DNA of 30,425 bases from a virus. The notes beneath the pieces were generated by a model that ran no database searches, had not been told where the DNA came from, and was given only the letters and a program-made list of their open reading frames with translations. Every line of letters begins with the position of its first letter. Positions within the stretch are counted from its first letter, which is position 1. Of the stretch, positions 5,755 through 12,024 are shown one piece after another. Location: positions 1 to 30,425 of the IMG/VR virus record IMGVR_UViG_3300042455_000183; one strand, 5' to 3'. The position numbers were made by a program, and so were the translations under genes.

Positions 5755-6086
5755 TTTATATTTATTTTATAAGATTCAAATTTCTGTTTTAACTGCTCAT
5801 TCTCTAGCTCCAAATACTTCAAGTGTGAGTGTATCTTATTAAAATGCTCTTGTATCATTAGCATCCTATTGTAAGTCTTCTCAAATCGCTTAATTATAGC
5901 CTCATTTGGTATCTCTTCATTCTGCTTCTTGATTAGATTTCTCTCGACATCAATTAACATTTCATTTAAAAAGTACTCACTTCTTTTATACTGAGCTTCT
6001 AAAATGTAGCTGATATCAACTTTCTCAAATGCTTGCTCCATTTCTTGAGTCTCTGCTAGTATTTGTTTTATATTTACGTGTTTCAT
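5751..6086 (-). CDS. Coiled-coil protein of unknown function
   Basis: A 111-aa, almost entirely helical protein. Charged heptad-like patterns are clearest at the C-terminus (about 85-107, HLKYLELENEQLKQKFES), predicting a coiled coil and an oligomer. It overlaps the helicase gene by ATGA, so it may be a helicase partner such as a loader; that is only contextual inference. Confidence 0.65.
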   Translation of the reverse strand: MKHVNIKQILAETQEMEQAFEKVDISYILEAQYKRSEYFLNEMLIDVERNLIKKQNEEIPNEAIIKRFEKTYNRMLMIQEHFNKIHSHLKYLELENEQLKQKFESYKINIK

Positions 6087-7561
6087 AATTTAGCCTTTTC
6101 ATTTAATTCGTCCCAAATATCAGGAATTACTTTTACAACTTCCTTCTCTCTCTTAATAAACATTATGTGTTTTAATCCATTTGGCTCACTATTATCAACT
6201 TCAATCTCAAAGAATTTAACATACTTATTGAATGCCTGAGTAAAAGCTGTTTTAGTTTTCAATCCATACTTTCCTACATTAGAATTGTAGTCATTAAATA
6301 ACTTCTCATAGTTGTACCAGTCATTGAATTTAAGACCTTGCAACTGGTTGTATAGTTCAATGTTAATCTCAGTCTGTAGCTTTTTTATAGGTAGTGAAAT
6401 TTTATCATAATCCATCAATCCATTCTGTAAGTATTTTTTAATACATTGTATCATGTAGCTGTCAAATCTTGCCCATTCTTGGTCATCCCAGTTATCAAAT
6501 AGCTTATGTCCAAAATAATGGATAGGAGTGTATTTTGAGTTAAAAAATGTACTAAGCTCAACTTCAAATTTTCTAGCATCATGCGAGCCACCTGAGCCTT
6601 TTAAAGTGTAATTTGTGGTAATTAAAATCTTAGGACTTTCAGAGATTGGTAGCTTAATTGTGTCAACACCTTTATAGGTGATGTCTATCCCCTCAGTAAT
6701 CTCAGAGAACAAGTTTTCAAATAAGAAATTCTTTTTAACATCATCATAAACAAGTATTTGAGTATCTGTCTTAACACTTGAGTATTTAAATTTGTCAGTA
6801 TGGTCAAAGAATTTACCATTTAAAGAGTGAACTTTCTTAAGGTGTTTCAATGCGTTCCAAAATAGACCTTTTCCACTTCTACCATTTGGCTCATCTGAGA
6901 TCATCTCATCATTTAGAATTATAGCTCTATTCTCGCATCCAATATTAAAAGAGTGAAGTAGATAACCAATGACCGACTGGAAGGTGTTGTACCTAGCAAC
7001 TGCTTGTTTATAGTTTTCAATCTCTTTTGAGTTAGGTTTGTCACTTAATGTGAAACCTCCTGAGATTAACCAAATGAAAGTTCTATATTCACTCTCATGA
7101 TGGTCACATTCTTTGTAGTCTCTATCTATAATTTGATCCTTCCAAACATTGATGTTTAAATCTTTATAGCTTTTAAGCTCAGTTTTCTCTTTTGTCACCT
7201 CTAAGATGCCATTTCTATAGTAAAGAAAACAACTACTAACAGTATCTTTTAGTAGATTAACCTTCTCAGTCTTTATCATTGATAGATAATCTCGCTTAAA
7301 CATTGATAGCTTAGAAGTTATCAAGTTAAAAACATTCTCATTAAAGTTGTTTTCTTGAATAAAATCTAGAATAAAATCTTTTATATCAATTTCATTAACA
7401 ATATTCAAAAATATACCATCTTTTTTTATGATATTAAAACTACTATTCTCATTAGGTTTATTCTTAAAATAGTTGTTTTTCTCTAAGAAGAGTTTAAACT
7501 GGTAGTTATTTATGTAATACTTACCATCTTGAGTCTTACTCCAAAATTCTTTATATTTCAT
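6083..7561 (-). CDS. SF3-type replicative helicase (phage D5-like)
   Basis: A 492-aa protein with a superfamily 3 helicase/AAA+ core in the middle: Walker A at about 224-233 (EPNGRSGKGLF), Walker B at 268-274 (QILVYDD), motif C at 311-318 (KILITTNY) and an arginine at 330 that could be the arginine finger. The N-terminal 200 residues have no visible primase catalytic motif, so a separate host or phage primase may be needed. It would unwind phage DNA at the origin. It is the first gene downstream of the putative origin and structured leader at 7577-7673. Codon use is more AT-rich than in the structural genes. Confidence 0.85.
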   Translation of the reverse strand: MKYKEFWSKTQDGKYYINNYQFKLFLEKNNYFKNKPNENSSFNIIKKDGIFLNIVNEIDIKDFILDFIQENNFNENVFNLITSKLSMFKRDYLSMIKTEKVNLLKDTVSSCFLYYRNGILEVTKEKTELKSYKDLNINVWKDQIIDRDYKECDHHESEYRTFIWLISGGFTLSDKPNSKEIENYKQAVARYNTFQSVIGYLLHSFNIGCENRAIILNDEMISDEPNGRSGKGLFWNALKHLKKVHSLNGKFFDHTDKFKYSSVKTDTQILVYDDVKKNFLFENLFSEITEGIDITYKGVDTIKLPISESPKILITTNYTLKGSGGSHDARKFEVELSTFFNSKYTPIHYFGHKLFDNWDDQEWARFDSYMIQCIKKYLQNGLMDYDKISLPIKKLQTEINIELYNQLQGLKFNDWYNYEKLFNDYNSNVGKYGLKTKTAFTQAFNKYVKFFEIEVDNSEPNGLKHIMFIKREKEVVKVIPDIWDELNEKAKL

Positions 7562-7576
7562 TTATTATTGTTAGAT

Positions 7577-7660
7577 AAAAAAAGCCTGTTAACTTTCGGA
7601 GGGCAGTCCTACTAATTAACAAGCTTTTACAATAATTCCTTTAAGTTCCTGCCCGAACTC
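7577..7660 (-). ncRNA. Putative kissing-loop RNA or attenuator upstream of helicase
   Basis: A predicted leftward RNA of about 84 bases. Hairpin 1 (7643-7660) has a 6-bp stem GAGTTC/GAACTT closing the hexaloop GGGCAG. Hairpin 2 has a 13-bp stem (7616-7628 with 7580-7592, one G-U pair), an inner GGA/TCC stem and the hexaloop CTGCCC (7601-7606), then a run of seven T (7577-7583). The two hexaloops are exact reverse complements, so the hairpins could kiss. A -7 box lies just upstream and would start the RNA at about the base of hairpin 1. It could be a free small RNA or an attenuator of the helicase gene, whose start is 16 bases downstream. Confidence 0.5.
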
Positions 7661-7665
7661 TGATG

Positions 7666-7673
7666 CAAATATA
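7666..7673 (-). promoter_or_regulatory. -7 promoter box before the structured leader
   Basis: TATATTTG matches the Bacteroidota -7 consensus TAnnTTTG exactly. The -33 position holds only T residues rather than TTTG, so the promoter is incomplete by eye. Its predicted start site near 7660 coincides with the first base of hairpin 1. Confidence 0.45.
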
Positions 7674-7975
7674 CTTATTAATTCAATGTAAAAAAAACTA
7701 TCCTAAAACTTTGTATAAACTTTCTAAAAGTCGGGGAGCATTTTCTTAGTGTCTATAAGGGATTCAAGTATGTTTCCTTACTTTCTGACTTTTTTTTACT
7801 TTATTTTTTTTAAAAACTCCTATACCTTTTTGAATTAAAAAATAGAAAAAAGTAGGGAAAAGTAGGGAAAAGTGTCTCAATCCTTTATGTAGTATAGGTT
7901 TTAGCTTCCCCACTTTTAAAAAGTTTTAGGATAGTTTTCTGTTTTTTACTACTAAAAGTCGGTAAAAGTCGGTAA
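7674..7975. other. Putative replication origin with inverted repeats and iterons
   Basis: This stretch, part of a 390-bp gap, is very AT-rich. Perfect 19-bp inverted repeats (7694-7712 and 7920-7938) face each other across 207 bp. Inside and beside them are short direct repeats: TAAAAGTCGG at 7725-7734, 7953-7962 and 7963-7972, and AGTAGGGAAA in tandem at 7851-7870. It lies between a DnaA-domain-IV-like gene and a helicase gene, the classic place for an origin with initiator-binding iterons and an unwinding element. No ORF is supported. A terminator or recombination site is an alternative. Confidence 0.5.
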
Positions 7976-8350
7976 AATCTCCCTATATTGGTCATTCTCT
8001 ATCCTCTCCTTAATGATTCTCAAATCAGTTGTGTTGTTACATTTCATAACATCCTCAAAGATAGAGTACTTAGGTAGGTCAACTGGTCTATCACTAGGAT
8101 AGAGATAGTATTTAATCTCAGCTATAGCATCATCATAAATCTTGTCACAATTTTGAAATTGATTGTCTACATTAAGTCCATGCATGACAGTGACGTGATC
8201 CTTTTCAAGCATTCTACCTATTTCTGACAAGTTCAATCCTAATTTTTTTAGCTCAGAAAATAAATAGTATCTTTTATAAACTATCCCTCTACTTCTTTTT
8301 GTACTGATTAGATTGTGAAGTTCAATCATGTATTTGATTTTTTCTATCAT
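7952..8350 (-). CDS. DnaA domain IV-like DNA-binding protein
   Basis: A 132-aa protein with a segment (about residues 28-60) resembling the origin-binding domain IV of DnaA: a helix RYYLFSELKKLGLN, then LSEIGRMLEKDHVTVMHGL, which matches the DnaA signature of the form IGR...DH-T-V-H. The ATPase domain is absent, so it would be an origin-recognition or transcription factor rather than a full initiator. Its 3' end runs into the repeats of the putative origin, two of which encode its C-terminal PTFTDF. Its start overlaps the methyltransferase stop by ATGA. Confidence 0.65.
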   Translation of the reverse strand: MIEKIKYMIELHNLISTKRSRGIVYKRYYLFSELKKLGLNLSEIGRMLEKDHVTVMHGLNVDNQFQNCDKIYDDAIAEIKYYLYPSDRPVDLPKYSIFEDVMKCNNTTDLRIIKERIENDQYREILPTFTDF

Positions 8351-9696
8351 AATTTAAATTTTGAAATAATTAATTCTAAACATTTTACTACGATGCTGTT
8401 ACCAGCTTGTTTGTATGCTTGTGAGTCACTTACAACTGAAAAATCAAACGTATCAGGAAAATCCATTAAACGAAAACATTCACGAGGGGTTAGTCTACGG
8501 ATTTTGTAGCCATCCCATAATCTACGGTCATTATTTTGTGCATGTCTTGCTTTAAGTGCTGGACATTCATCGTGAATACTTTGATTGTAAGTATCTAACA
8601 TTTTAATTTCTCCTATTTTTAATTGATTTTTCTCAATTGTTTGATTCAATCTTTTGTCATTATACCTAATAACTGGCTGTCCACTACCATCTTCTCTTGC
8701 TCTTGCTGGTATAGTAGGACAATTGCCATCTTCAATCTCTCTAAATCCTTGACCATCTTTGTGTGTTCTCCAGGTGCCAACCATCACACCTTGACTACAA
8801 GCTGTGTCAAGAGTCTGTGCTACTTCTTTACCAACTCTACCCCTTCTAGTATCTGAGGATGCAAAACCAAAATTAATAGAGTCACCTTCAGTAGCTTCTT
8901 CGTATCCTTTTGCTGTGCCTGATTTTACTTTAAGATACTGTTGATCACGTCCACCCATTTTAAAATATGCAGCGTGAATACATGCACTATTGTTAGGATT
9001 TTCACTTTTTATAATTGGGTTTTTGTGATGTTTTAAAACTTCAATCATTTTCTCACTCAAAAAATACTTATCATCAACATCATTCTCAAGAACATCTTTC
9101 AGTCTAGTAGTCAAATGCTCTTCTTTCGGAAATTGAAAATGGTTGTCAACATCATCTCTGATACCAATCAAGAATACTCTCTCTCTATTTTGTGGCACAT
9201 TGTAATGTTTAGCATTAATTACCTTCCAGTACAAGTGATAAGGTACAGCATAATCTGTAGGGAAAATAGTAGGAGCACCATTAATAGATTTTCCACCTAA
9301 ATAATTTATCCATTCTTGAAATGTATTTCCATTGTCATCTGAAAGTAAGCCTTTAACATTCTCAAAAATGAAATAACGTGGTTTATTTACTTGAATAAAT
9401 TCGTGAGAGTTAAAGAATAACACACCTCTCTTATCATCCTTACCTAATCTCTTACCTGCCAAACTAAATGCTTGACATGGTGGTGAAGTCATGTAGATGT
9501 CAAGTGACTCAGATGGTATCTCTCTATCATAAACATTTTTAGGATAGTATTTTGGCTCACCATAGTTGTGAATAAAAGTCTGTCTAGCATACTTGTCCAT
9601 GTCACATGCGAATACTTCTTCAAAGTCAATACCTAATCTATTTAGAGCCTGATTAAATGCTCCTACTCCACTAAAATCACTTCCTACCTTTATCAT
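8347..9696 (-). CDS. DNA (cytosine-5) methyltransferase
   Basis: A 449-aa enzyme that transfers a methyl group from S-adenosylmethionine to carbon 5 of cytosine. All key motifs are intact: motif I DFSGVGAF (7-14), catalytic PCQ with C74, ENV with E112, QNRERVF (169-175), a long target-recognition region (about 190-390), then IRRLTPRECFRLMDFP and QAGNSI near the C-terminus. No restriction endonuclease gene is adjacent, so it is probably a solitary phage methyltransferase that protects phage DNA. It overlaps both neighbours by ATGA. Confidence 0.95.
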   Translation of the reverse strand: MIKVGSDFSGVGAFNQALNRLGIDFEEVFACDMDKYARQTFIHNYGEPKYYPKNVYDREIPSESLDIYMTSPPCQAFSLAGKRLGKDDKRGVLFFNSHEFIQVNKPRYFIFENVKGLLSDDNGNTFQEWINYLGGKSINGAPTIFPTDYAVPYHLYWKVINAKHYNVPQNRERVFLIGIRDDVDNHFQFPKEEHLTTRLKDVLENDVDDKYFLSEKMIEVLKHHKNPIIKSENPNNSACIHAAYFKMGGRDQQYLKVKSGTAKGYEEATEGDSINFGFASSDTRRGRVGKEVAQTLDTACSQGVMVGTWRTHKDGQGFREIEDGNCPTIPARAREDGSGQPVIRYNDKRLNQTIEKNQLKIGEIKMLDTYNQSIHDECPALKARHAQNNDRRLWDGYKIRRLTPRECFRLMDFPDTFDFSVVSDSQAYKQAGNSIVVKCLELIISKFKL

Positions 9697-9932
9697 AACT
9701 CTTCTTTAAATTCTGTTTCTAACCACTGTCTAAATGCTCTCTGTATGTTTACTTGCTGAGATTGTGCCTCAAGCTCTGCATCATGGATGATTATGTTATC
9801 TACCTTTCTGACCTCATTGATAAACAAGTTAGCGTATCTTTTTGACTGGTGATAGATTTTAACATCTTCAATCAAATCAGCCATCACTGGTAGTAGTGCC
9901 ACTACTGCTAGGAGTTTCTGTTCTTGTGTCAT
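9693..9932 (-). CDS. Small protein of unknown function
   Basis: A 79-aa protein with a hydrophobic N-terminal stretch (about 6-19, KLLAVVALLPVMA), which could be a membrane or signal-anchor segment, followed by a charged helical part. No family recognised. ATGA overlaps on both sides place it in the early operon. Confidence 0.65.
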   Translation of the reverse strand: MTQEQKLLAVVALLPVMADLIEDVKIYHQSKRYANLFINEVRKVDNIIIHDAELEAQSQQVNIQRAFRQWLETEFKEEL

Positions 9933-10051
9933 GGCTTGATATATTTTACAATTGTGTCAACATTAGCAATAGCCACTAACATTATTAAAATGAGTATTAC
10001 TACTATGATAATCGCATAATTTAGGAATTTCAATCTGTTGTCTAGTTTCAT
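9929..10051 (-). CDS. Small single-pass membrane protein
   Basis: A 40-aa protein with a continuous hydrophobic helix (about residues 12-30, rich in Ile, Val and Leu) preceded by basic residues. The stop overlaps the next start by ATGA and the start overlaps the previous stop. The start is preceded by GAGGAGCT, an unusual Shine-Dalgarno-like sequence here. Function unknown. Confidence 0.65.
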   Translation of the reverse strand: MKLDNRLKFLNYAIIIVVILILIMLVAIANVDTIVKYIKP

Positions 10052-10221
10052 AGCTCCTCTACTTTATAACCATTATTAATATACCATTGTGGAGTCTCAG
10101 GAAGGTCATCAGGATATTTCTCATCTTGAAGGCATCCATTGTGATCAAGGTAACAATACCACCAAAAGCCACCTAGCTCTTCTACTGAGTCCTCAAGCCA
10201 AATTCTGTGTGTTGCTTTCAT
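10048..10221 (-). CDS. Small aromatic acidic protein of unknown function
   Basis: A 57-aa protein rich in Trp, Tyr, Asp and Glu, with FWWYCYLDHNGC at about 19-30, suggesting a compact beta fold. It begins after GAGGAGCT and ends in VEEL with the stop overlapping the next ATG. No family recognised. Confidence 0.65.
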   Translation of the reverse strand: MKATHRIWLEDSVEELGGFWWYCYLDHNGCLQDEKYPDDLPETPQWYINNGYKVEEL

Positions 10222-10343
10222 AGCTCCTCAATTTTTAATATTAATACTGGCCATCTGTCCACTAGTAGAATGGCATGGTGTTGATCGTAAGCCTTCACTA
10301 TCTTGAAGGACTTGTCTTTCATTGTAACTCTGTATGTTTTCAT
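10218..10343 (-). CDS. Very small protein of unknown function
   Basis: A 41-aa frame starting MKTYRVTMKDKSFKIV and ending KIEEL, coupled to the next gene by the same GAGGAGCTATGA junction. The composition (alternating strand and basic residues) looks more natural than the longer frame overlapping it (10228-10428), so this frame is preferred for the shared stretch. Confidence 0.55.
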   Translation of the reverse strand: MKTYRVTMKDKSFKIVKAYDQHHAILLVDRWPVLILKIEEL

Positions 10344-10428
10344 TTTTTGCTCTTAAATAGTTAATGTATAGTAGTATATTAAAGTGACCTCTCTTTGTCC
10401 AGTAGGACTCAATATCAGCTAAGTTCAT
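10228..10428 (-). CDS. Possible small protein overlapping the previous frame
   Basis: A 66-aa frame starting MNLADIESYWTKRGHF. Its first half, outside the overlap, looks coding and its start overlaps the stop of the zinc-finger-like gene. Its last 38 residues lie over the 41-aa gene and look like an antiphase shadow (Ser/Thr/Asn rich). It may be real with a long overlap, or a frame broken by a small change. Confidence 0.35.
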   Translation of the reverse strand: MNLADIESYWTKRGHFNILLYINYLRAKNENIQSYNERQVLQDSEGLRSTPCHSTSGQMASINIKN

Positions 10429-10546
10429 ATTCTTCAATTTCTCCATTATTACATCCACACTCCTCTTCTGTGTAGTGAATTTCATTACCAAATGTGCAGA
10501 AGTGTACCTCAATAGTACCTTCTCCATTGCAGTCAGGGCAAATCAT
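10415..10546 (-). CDS. Zinc-ribbon-like microprotein
   Basis: A 43-aa protein with MICPDCNGEG at the start, a C-x2-C-x-G-x-G knuckle like those of DnaJ zinc domains, and a later C-G-C at residues 30-32. Four or five cysteines could bind one zinc ion. Start and stop overlap neighbours (the start by ATGA), so expression is likely. Its partner and function are unknown. Confidence 0.6.
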   Translation of the reverse strand: MICPDCNGEGTIEVHFCTFGNEIHYTEEECGCNNGEIEEYELS

Positions 10547-10773
10547 AGCTCACAAGTTTTAACAGTTGTATACTTTTTATACTTGAATGTGCTTTTATTT
10601 CTCCTAGTAGGAGCAGTCAAGTTGAACTGTTTAATCATGTCTGAGTAAGTGTGCCAGTATGATCTCCATCTTGTTGCTGGTTCTGAGTCTTTACCAAATT
10701 GGCTTAGTGAAAATAGATACATGTCCCAGCAATGTTTCTCTTGTTCAATGATGTGATTAATTAAATTTTGCAT
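10543..10773 (-). CDS. Small protein of unknown function
   Basis: A 76-aa protein, helical with a Trp/Tyr-rich centre (about 33-47, ATRWRSYWHTYSDMI) and a basic C-terminal third (TRRNKSTFKYKKY). A nucleic-acid contact is conceivable but not shown. It is the second gene after the early promoter. Confidence 0.65.
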   Translation of the reverse strand: MQNLINHIIEQEKHCWDMYLFSLSQFGKDSEPATRWRSYWHTYSDMIKQFNLTAPTRRNKSTFKYKKYTTVKTCEL

Positions 10774-10774
10774 G

Positions 10775-10855
10775 TTACTTTGATTTAAGGGTTAAAATTT
10801 TGATTGTTGCTACTATGCTGTAAAGCACTAATAAGTATAAGATTTTTCCTTCCAT
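10775..10855 (-). CDS. Possible 26-aa hydrophobic peptide
   Basis: First reading frame after the early promoter at 10886-10916: 26 residues with a hydrophobic core (about 4-22) and lysines at both ends. It ends one base before the next start codon. The size and place suggest a translated membrane microprotein, but a leader peptide or chance frame cannot be excluded. Confidence 0.4.
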   Translation of the reverse strand: MEGKILYLLVLYSIVATIKILTLKSK

Positions 10856-10885
10856 GATTTATTGTTTTGGTTAATAATTATGAAA

Positions 10886-10916
10886 CAAAGTTAGTAACTG
10901 TTTTCATATATGCAAA
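10886..10916 (-). promoter_or_regulatory. Strong Bacteroidota-type early promoter
   Basis: -33 TTTG (10913-10916), exactly 19 bases, then -7 TAACTTTG (10886-10893), all on the minus strand: a full match to the published Bacteroidota consensus (TTTG and TAnnTTTG). Transcription would begin near 10879 and serve the chain of small genes, the methyltransferase and the DnaA-like gene. Just upstream, TGTTAAAAT occurs twice ten bases apart, a possible activator or repressor site. Confidence 0.8.
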
Positions 10917-10947
10917 CATTTTAACATATTTTAACATTTGAAAGCAT

Positions 10948-10991
10948 AAAAAAACCCATGCAGTTTATATTCGTCAATATTCTTACATGGG
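10948..10991 (-). terminator. Intrinsic terminator between late and early regions
   Basis: CCCATG (minus strand, 10986-10991) pairs with CATGGG (10955-10960); an inner AATAT/ATATT pairing extends the stem, and seven T follow (10948-10954). It lies 32 bp before the early promoter, so it insulates the early operon from late readthrough. Confidence 0.65.
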
Positions 10992-11172
10992 GGTTTGTCA
11001 TAAGTTATACTTTTCAGCTTTCCTTTACACAGAAAAAGACCAGAGATGGGGCTGTGGCAGAACAGTCTCAGGTACTGTAGTACAAATATATAAAAAAAGG
11101 GATAAACTATCTCTAGATCATCCCTCTTAGGTGTTATTGTAACCAAACAATATACATGCAGTACAAATATAA
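10992..11172 (-). ncRNA. Non-coding gap with two candidate small RNA units
   Basis: No convincing gene lies between the early promoter and the charged-repeat gene. On the minus strand TATATTTGTACT occurs twice (-7 boxes at 11164-11171 and 11083-11090), and each copy is followed by a hairpin and T-run (11092-11128 and 10948-10991). The second unit contains an inner hairpin (CCTGAGA with TCTCTGG around a CTGT/ACAG stem, about 11041-11073). This would give RNAs of about 65 and 130 bases. -33 boxes are not evident, so promoter activity is uncertain. Confidence 0.35.
11092..11128 (-). terminator. Intrinsic terminator after the lysis operon
   Basis: AAGAGGGAT (11120-11128) pairs with ATCCCTTTT (11095-11103), one G-U, with a 16-base loop and seven T (11092-11098). 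It ends the transcription unit carrying portal, holin and lysin. Confidence 0.7.
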
Positions 11173-11448
11173 CTATTTTTTTCTTCTGAGAATTAATTTT
11201 ATTAATTTACCTACAAATCCTGACTGCTCATTAACATCTACATTCACCTCACCATTGTTGACTTGTACGTCTACCTTCTCAGTATCTATTTTAAGCTCTT
11301 TTAAGTCACTATCTTTGTAAAAGTCTACGTCTACTTTATCTGTGTCCACTTTAACGTCTGTAACGCCATCTTTTCGGGTTACTTTAATGTCAACATTCTT
11401 AGTGTCAATATTGATGTTGATGTCTTTTTTTTTCTTAGGCTCTTTCAT
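11173..11448 (-). CDS. Charged beta-repeat protein with cationic C-terminal helix
   Basis: A 91-aa protein, last gene of the portal-lysis unit, sharing one base with the lysin stop (TAATG). After a lysine-rich start, alternating Val/Ile and Asp/Lys residues form short imperfect repeats (VDIKV, VKVDTDKVDVDF, LKIDTEKVDVQV, VNVDV), as in a flat beta sheet or short solenoid. The last 15 residues (GFVGKLIKLILRRKK) form a basic amphipathic helix able to bind membrane. No family recognised. The position suggests a role in lysis such as disrupting the outer membrane; this is inference. Confidence 0.65.
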   Translation of the reverse strand: MKEPKKKKDININIDTKNVDIKVTRKDGVTDVKVDTDKVDVDFYKDSDLKELKIDTEKVDVQVNNGEVNVDVNEQSGFVGKLIKLILRRKK

Positions 11449-11963
11449 TATGCTTCGTTTGTTGAGATTCTACCTTGACTCTCTAATTTTATTACTCTTA
11501 CATTAGCTGGTTGTGCTATTTTCCACGCTGTTCTTCTAGCTTGGTGAAGTCTAGTCTTAGCTATTCTCATGATGTTAACTTCATTGCCTTGATTTCCACC
11601 AATGATGTGATAGTGAGTTCTGTCCTCACCAACATAGATTCCTACATGACCTCCGCCATCTCTCTTGAATGTTAGCACATCACCTAGCATAGGCTGATTG
11701 ACATGTGTGCCATACTTTGCCCAGTTCAATGCCCACAATGGACCATCTACTACTTGAACACCAGCCTTGTGAGCACAGTATGCAATGAATAAACCACACC
11801 AGGGGATTTCATCATTTGTGTATGCCTTAATTCCAAGCTGTCTAGCCCAGTCTAAAATGATAGGGTTGTGTGCCTTGCCTACTATCTCCTTAGTACCTAT
11901 CAACTTGATAGCTTGTACTAGTATTCTAGGACCAGTCTCCTCTTCTAACCAACTATATTTCAT
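11448..11963 (-). CDS. Endolysin, NlpC/P60-CHAP-like (TIGR02594 type)
   Basis: A 171-aa cell-wall peptidase expected to cut peptidoglycan peptides at lysis. The cysteine motif PWCGLFIAYC contains C56; GGGHVGIYVG contains H106; a polar residue follows in IIGGNQG (N124), the Cys-His-polar arrangement of this fold. The size fits the TIGR02594 family of small phage peptidases. There is no signal peptide, so export needs the holin, whose gene is directly upstream. Its 5' end overlaps the 23-aa peptide gene by 11 bp. Confidence 0.82.
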   Translation of the reverse strand: MKYSWLEEETGPRILVQAIKLIGTKEIVGKAHNPIILDWARQLGIKAYTNDEIPWCGLFIAYCAHKAGVQVVDGPLWALNWAKYGTHVNQPMLGDVLTFKRDGGGHVGIYVGEDRTHYHIIGGNQGNEVNIMRIAKTRLHQARRTAWKIAQPANVRVIKLESQGRISTNEA

Positions 11964-12024
11964 AATAAATTATTGCAATGATTCCTAACATCACACCACA
12001 TACAGCTCCTATAATAAACATCAT
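11953..12024 (-). CDS. 23-aa membrane microprotein in the lysis cassette
   Basis: MMFIIGAVCGVMLGIIAIIY plus three residues: a single membrane helix. The start overlaps the holin stop by ATGA and the frame ends inside the first codons of the endolysin gene. Such coupling is hard to explain by chance. It may modulate the holin or act as a second pinholin-like protein; this is inference. Confidence 0.5.
   Translation of the reverse strand: MMFIIGAVCGVMLGIIAIIYYEI

Noticed and set aside
7562-7951. CRISPR array or tRNA in the repeat-rich gap
   Set aside because: The repeats are 10 bp and irregularly spaced, and no cloverleaf with a conserved TTC arm could be drawn.
10428-10527. N-terminal extension of the 66-aa frame to 10527
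   Set aside because: That stretch is fully covered by the zinc-ribbon-like gene in another frame, which has clear start and stop coupling.
10931-11146. 71-aa frame on the minus strand between lysis and early regions
   Set aside because: It runs through two hairpins with T-runs and two promoter-like boxes, and its composition (scattered Cys, Phe, Pro) does not resemble the real small genes.
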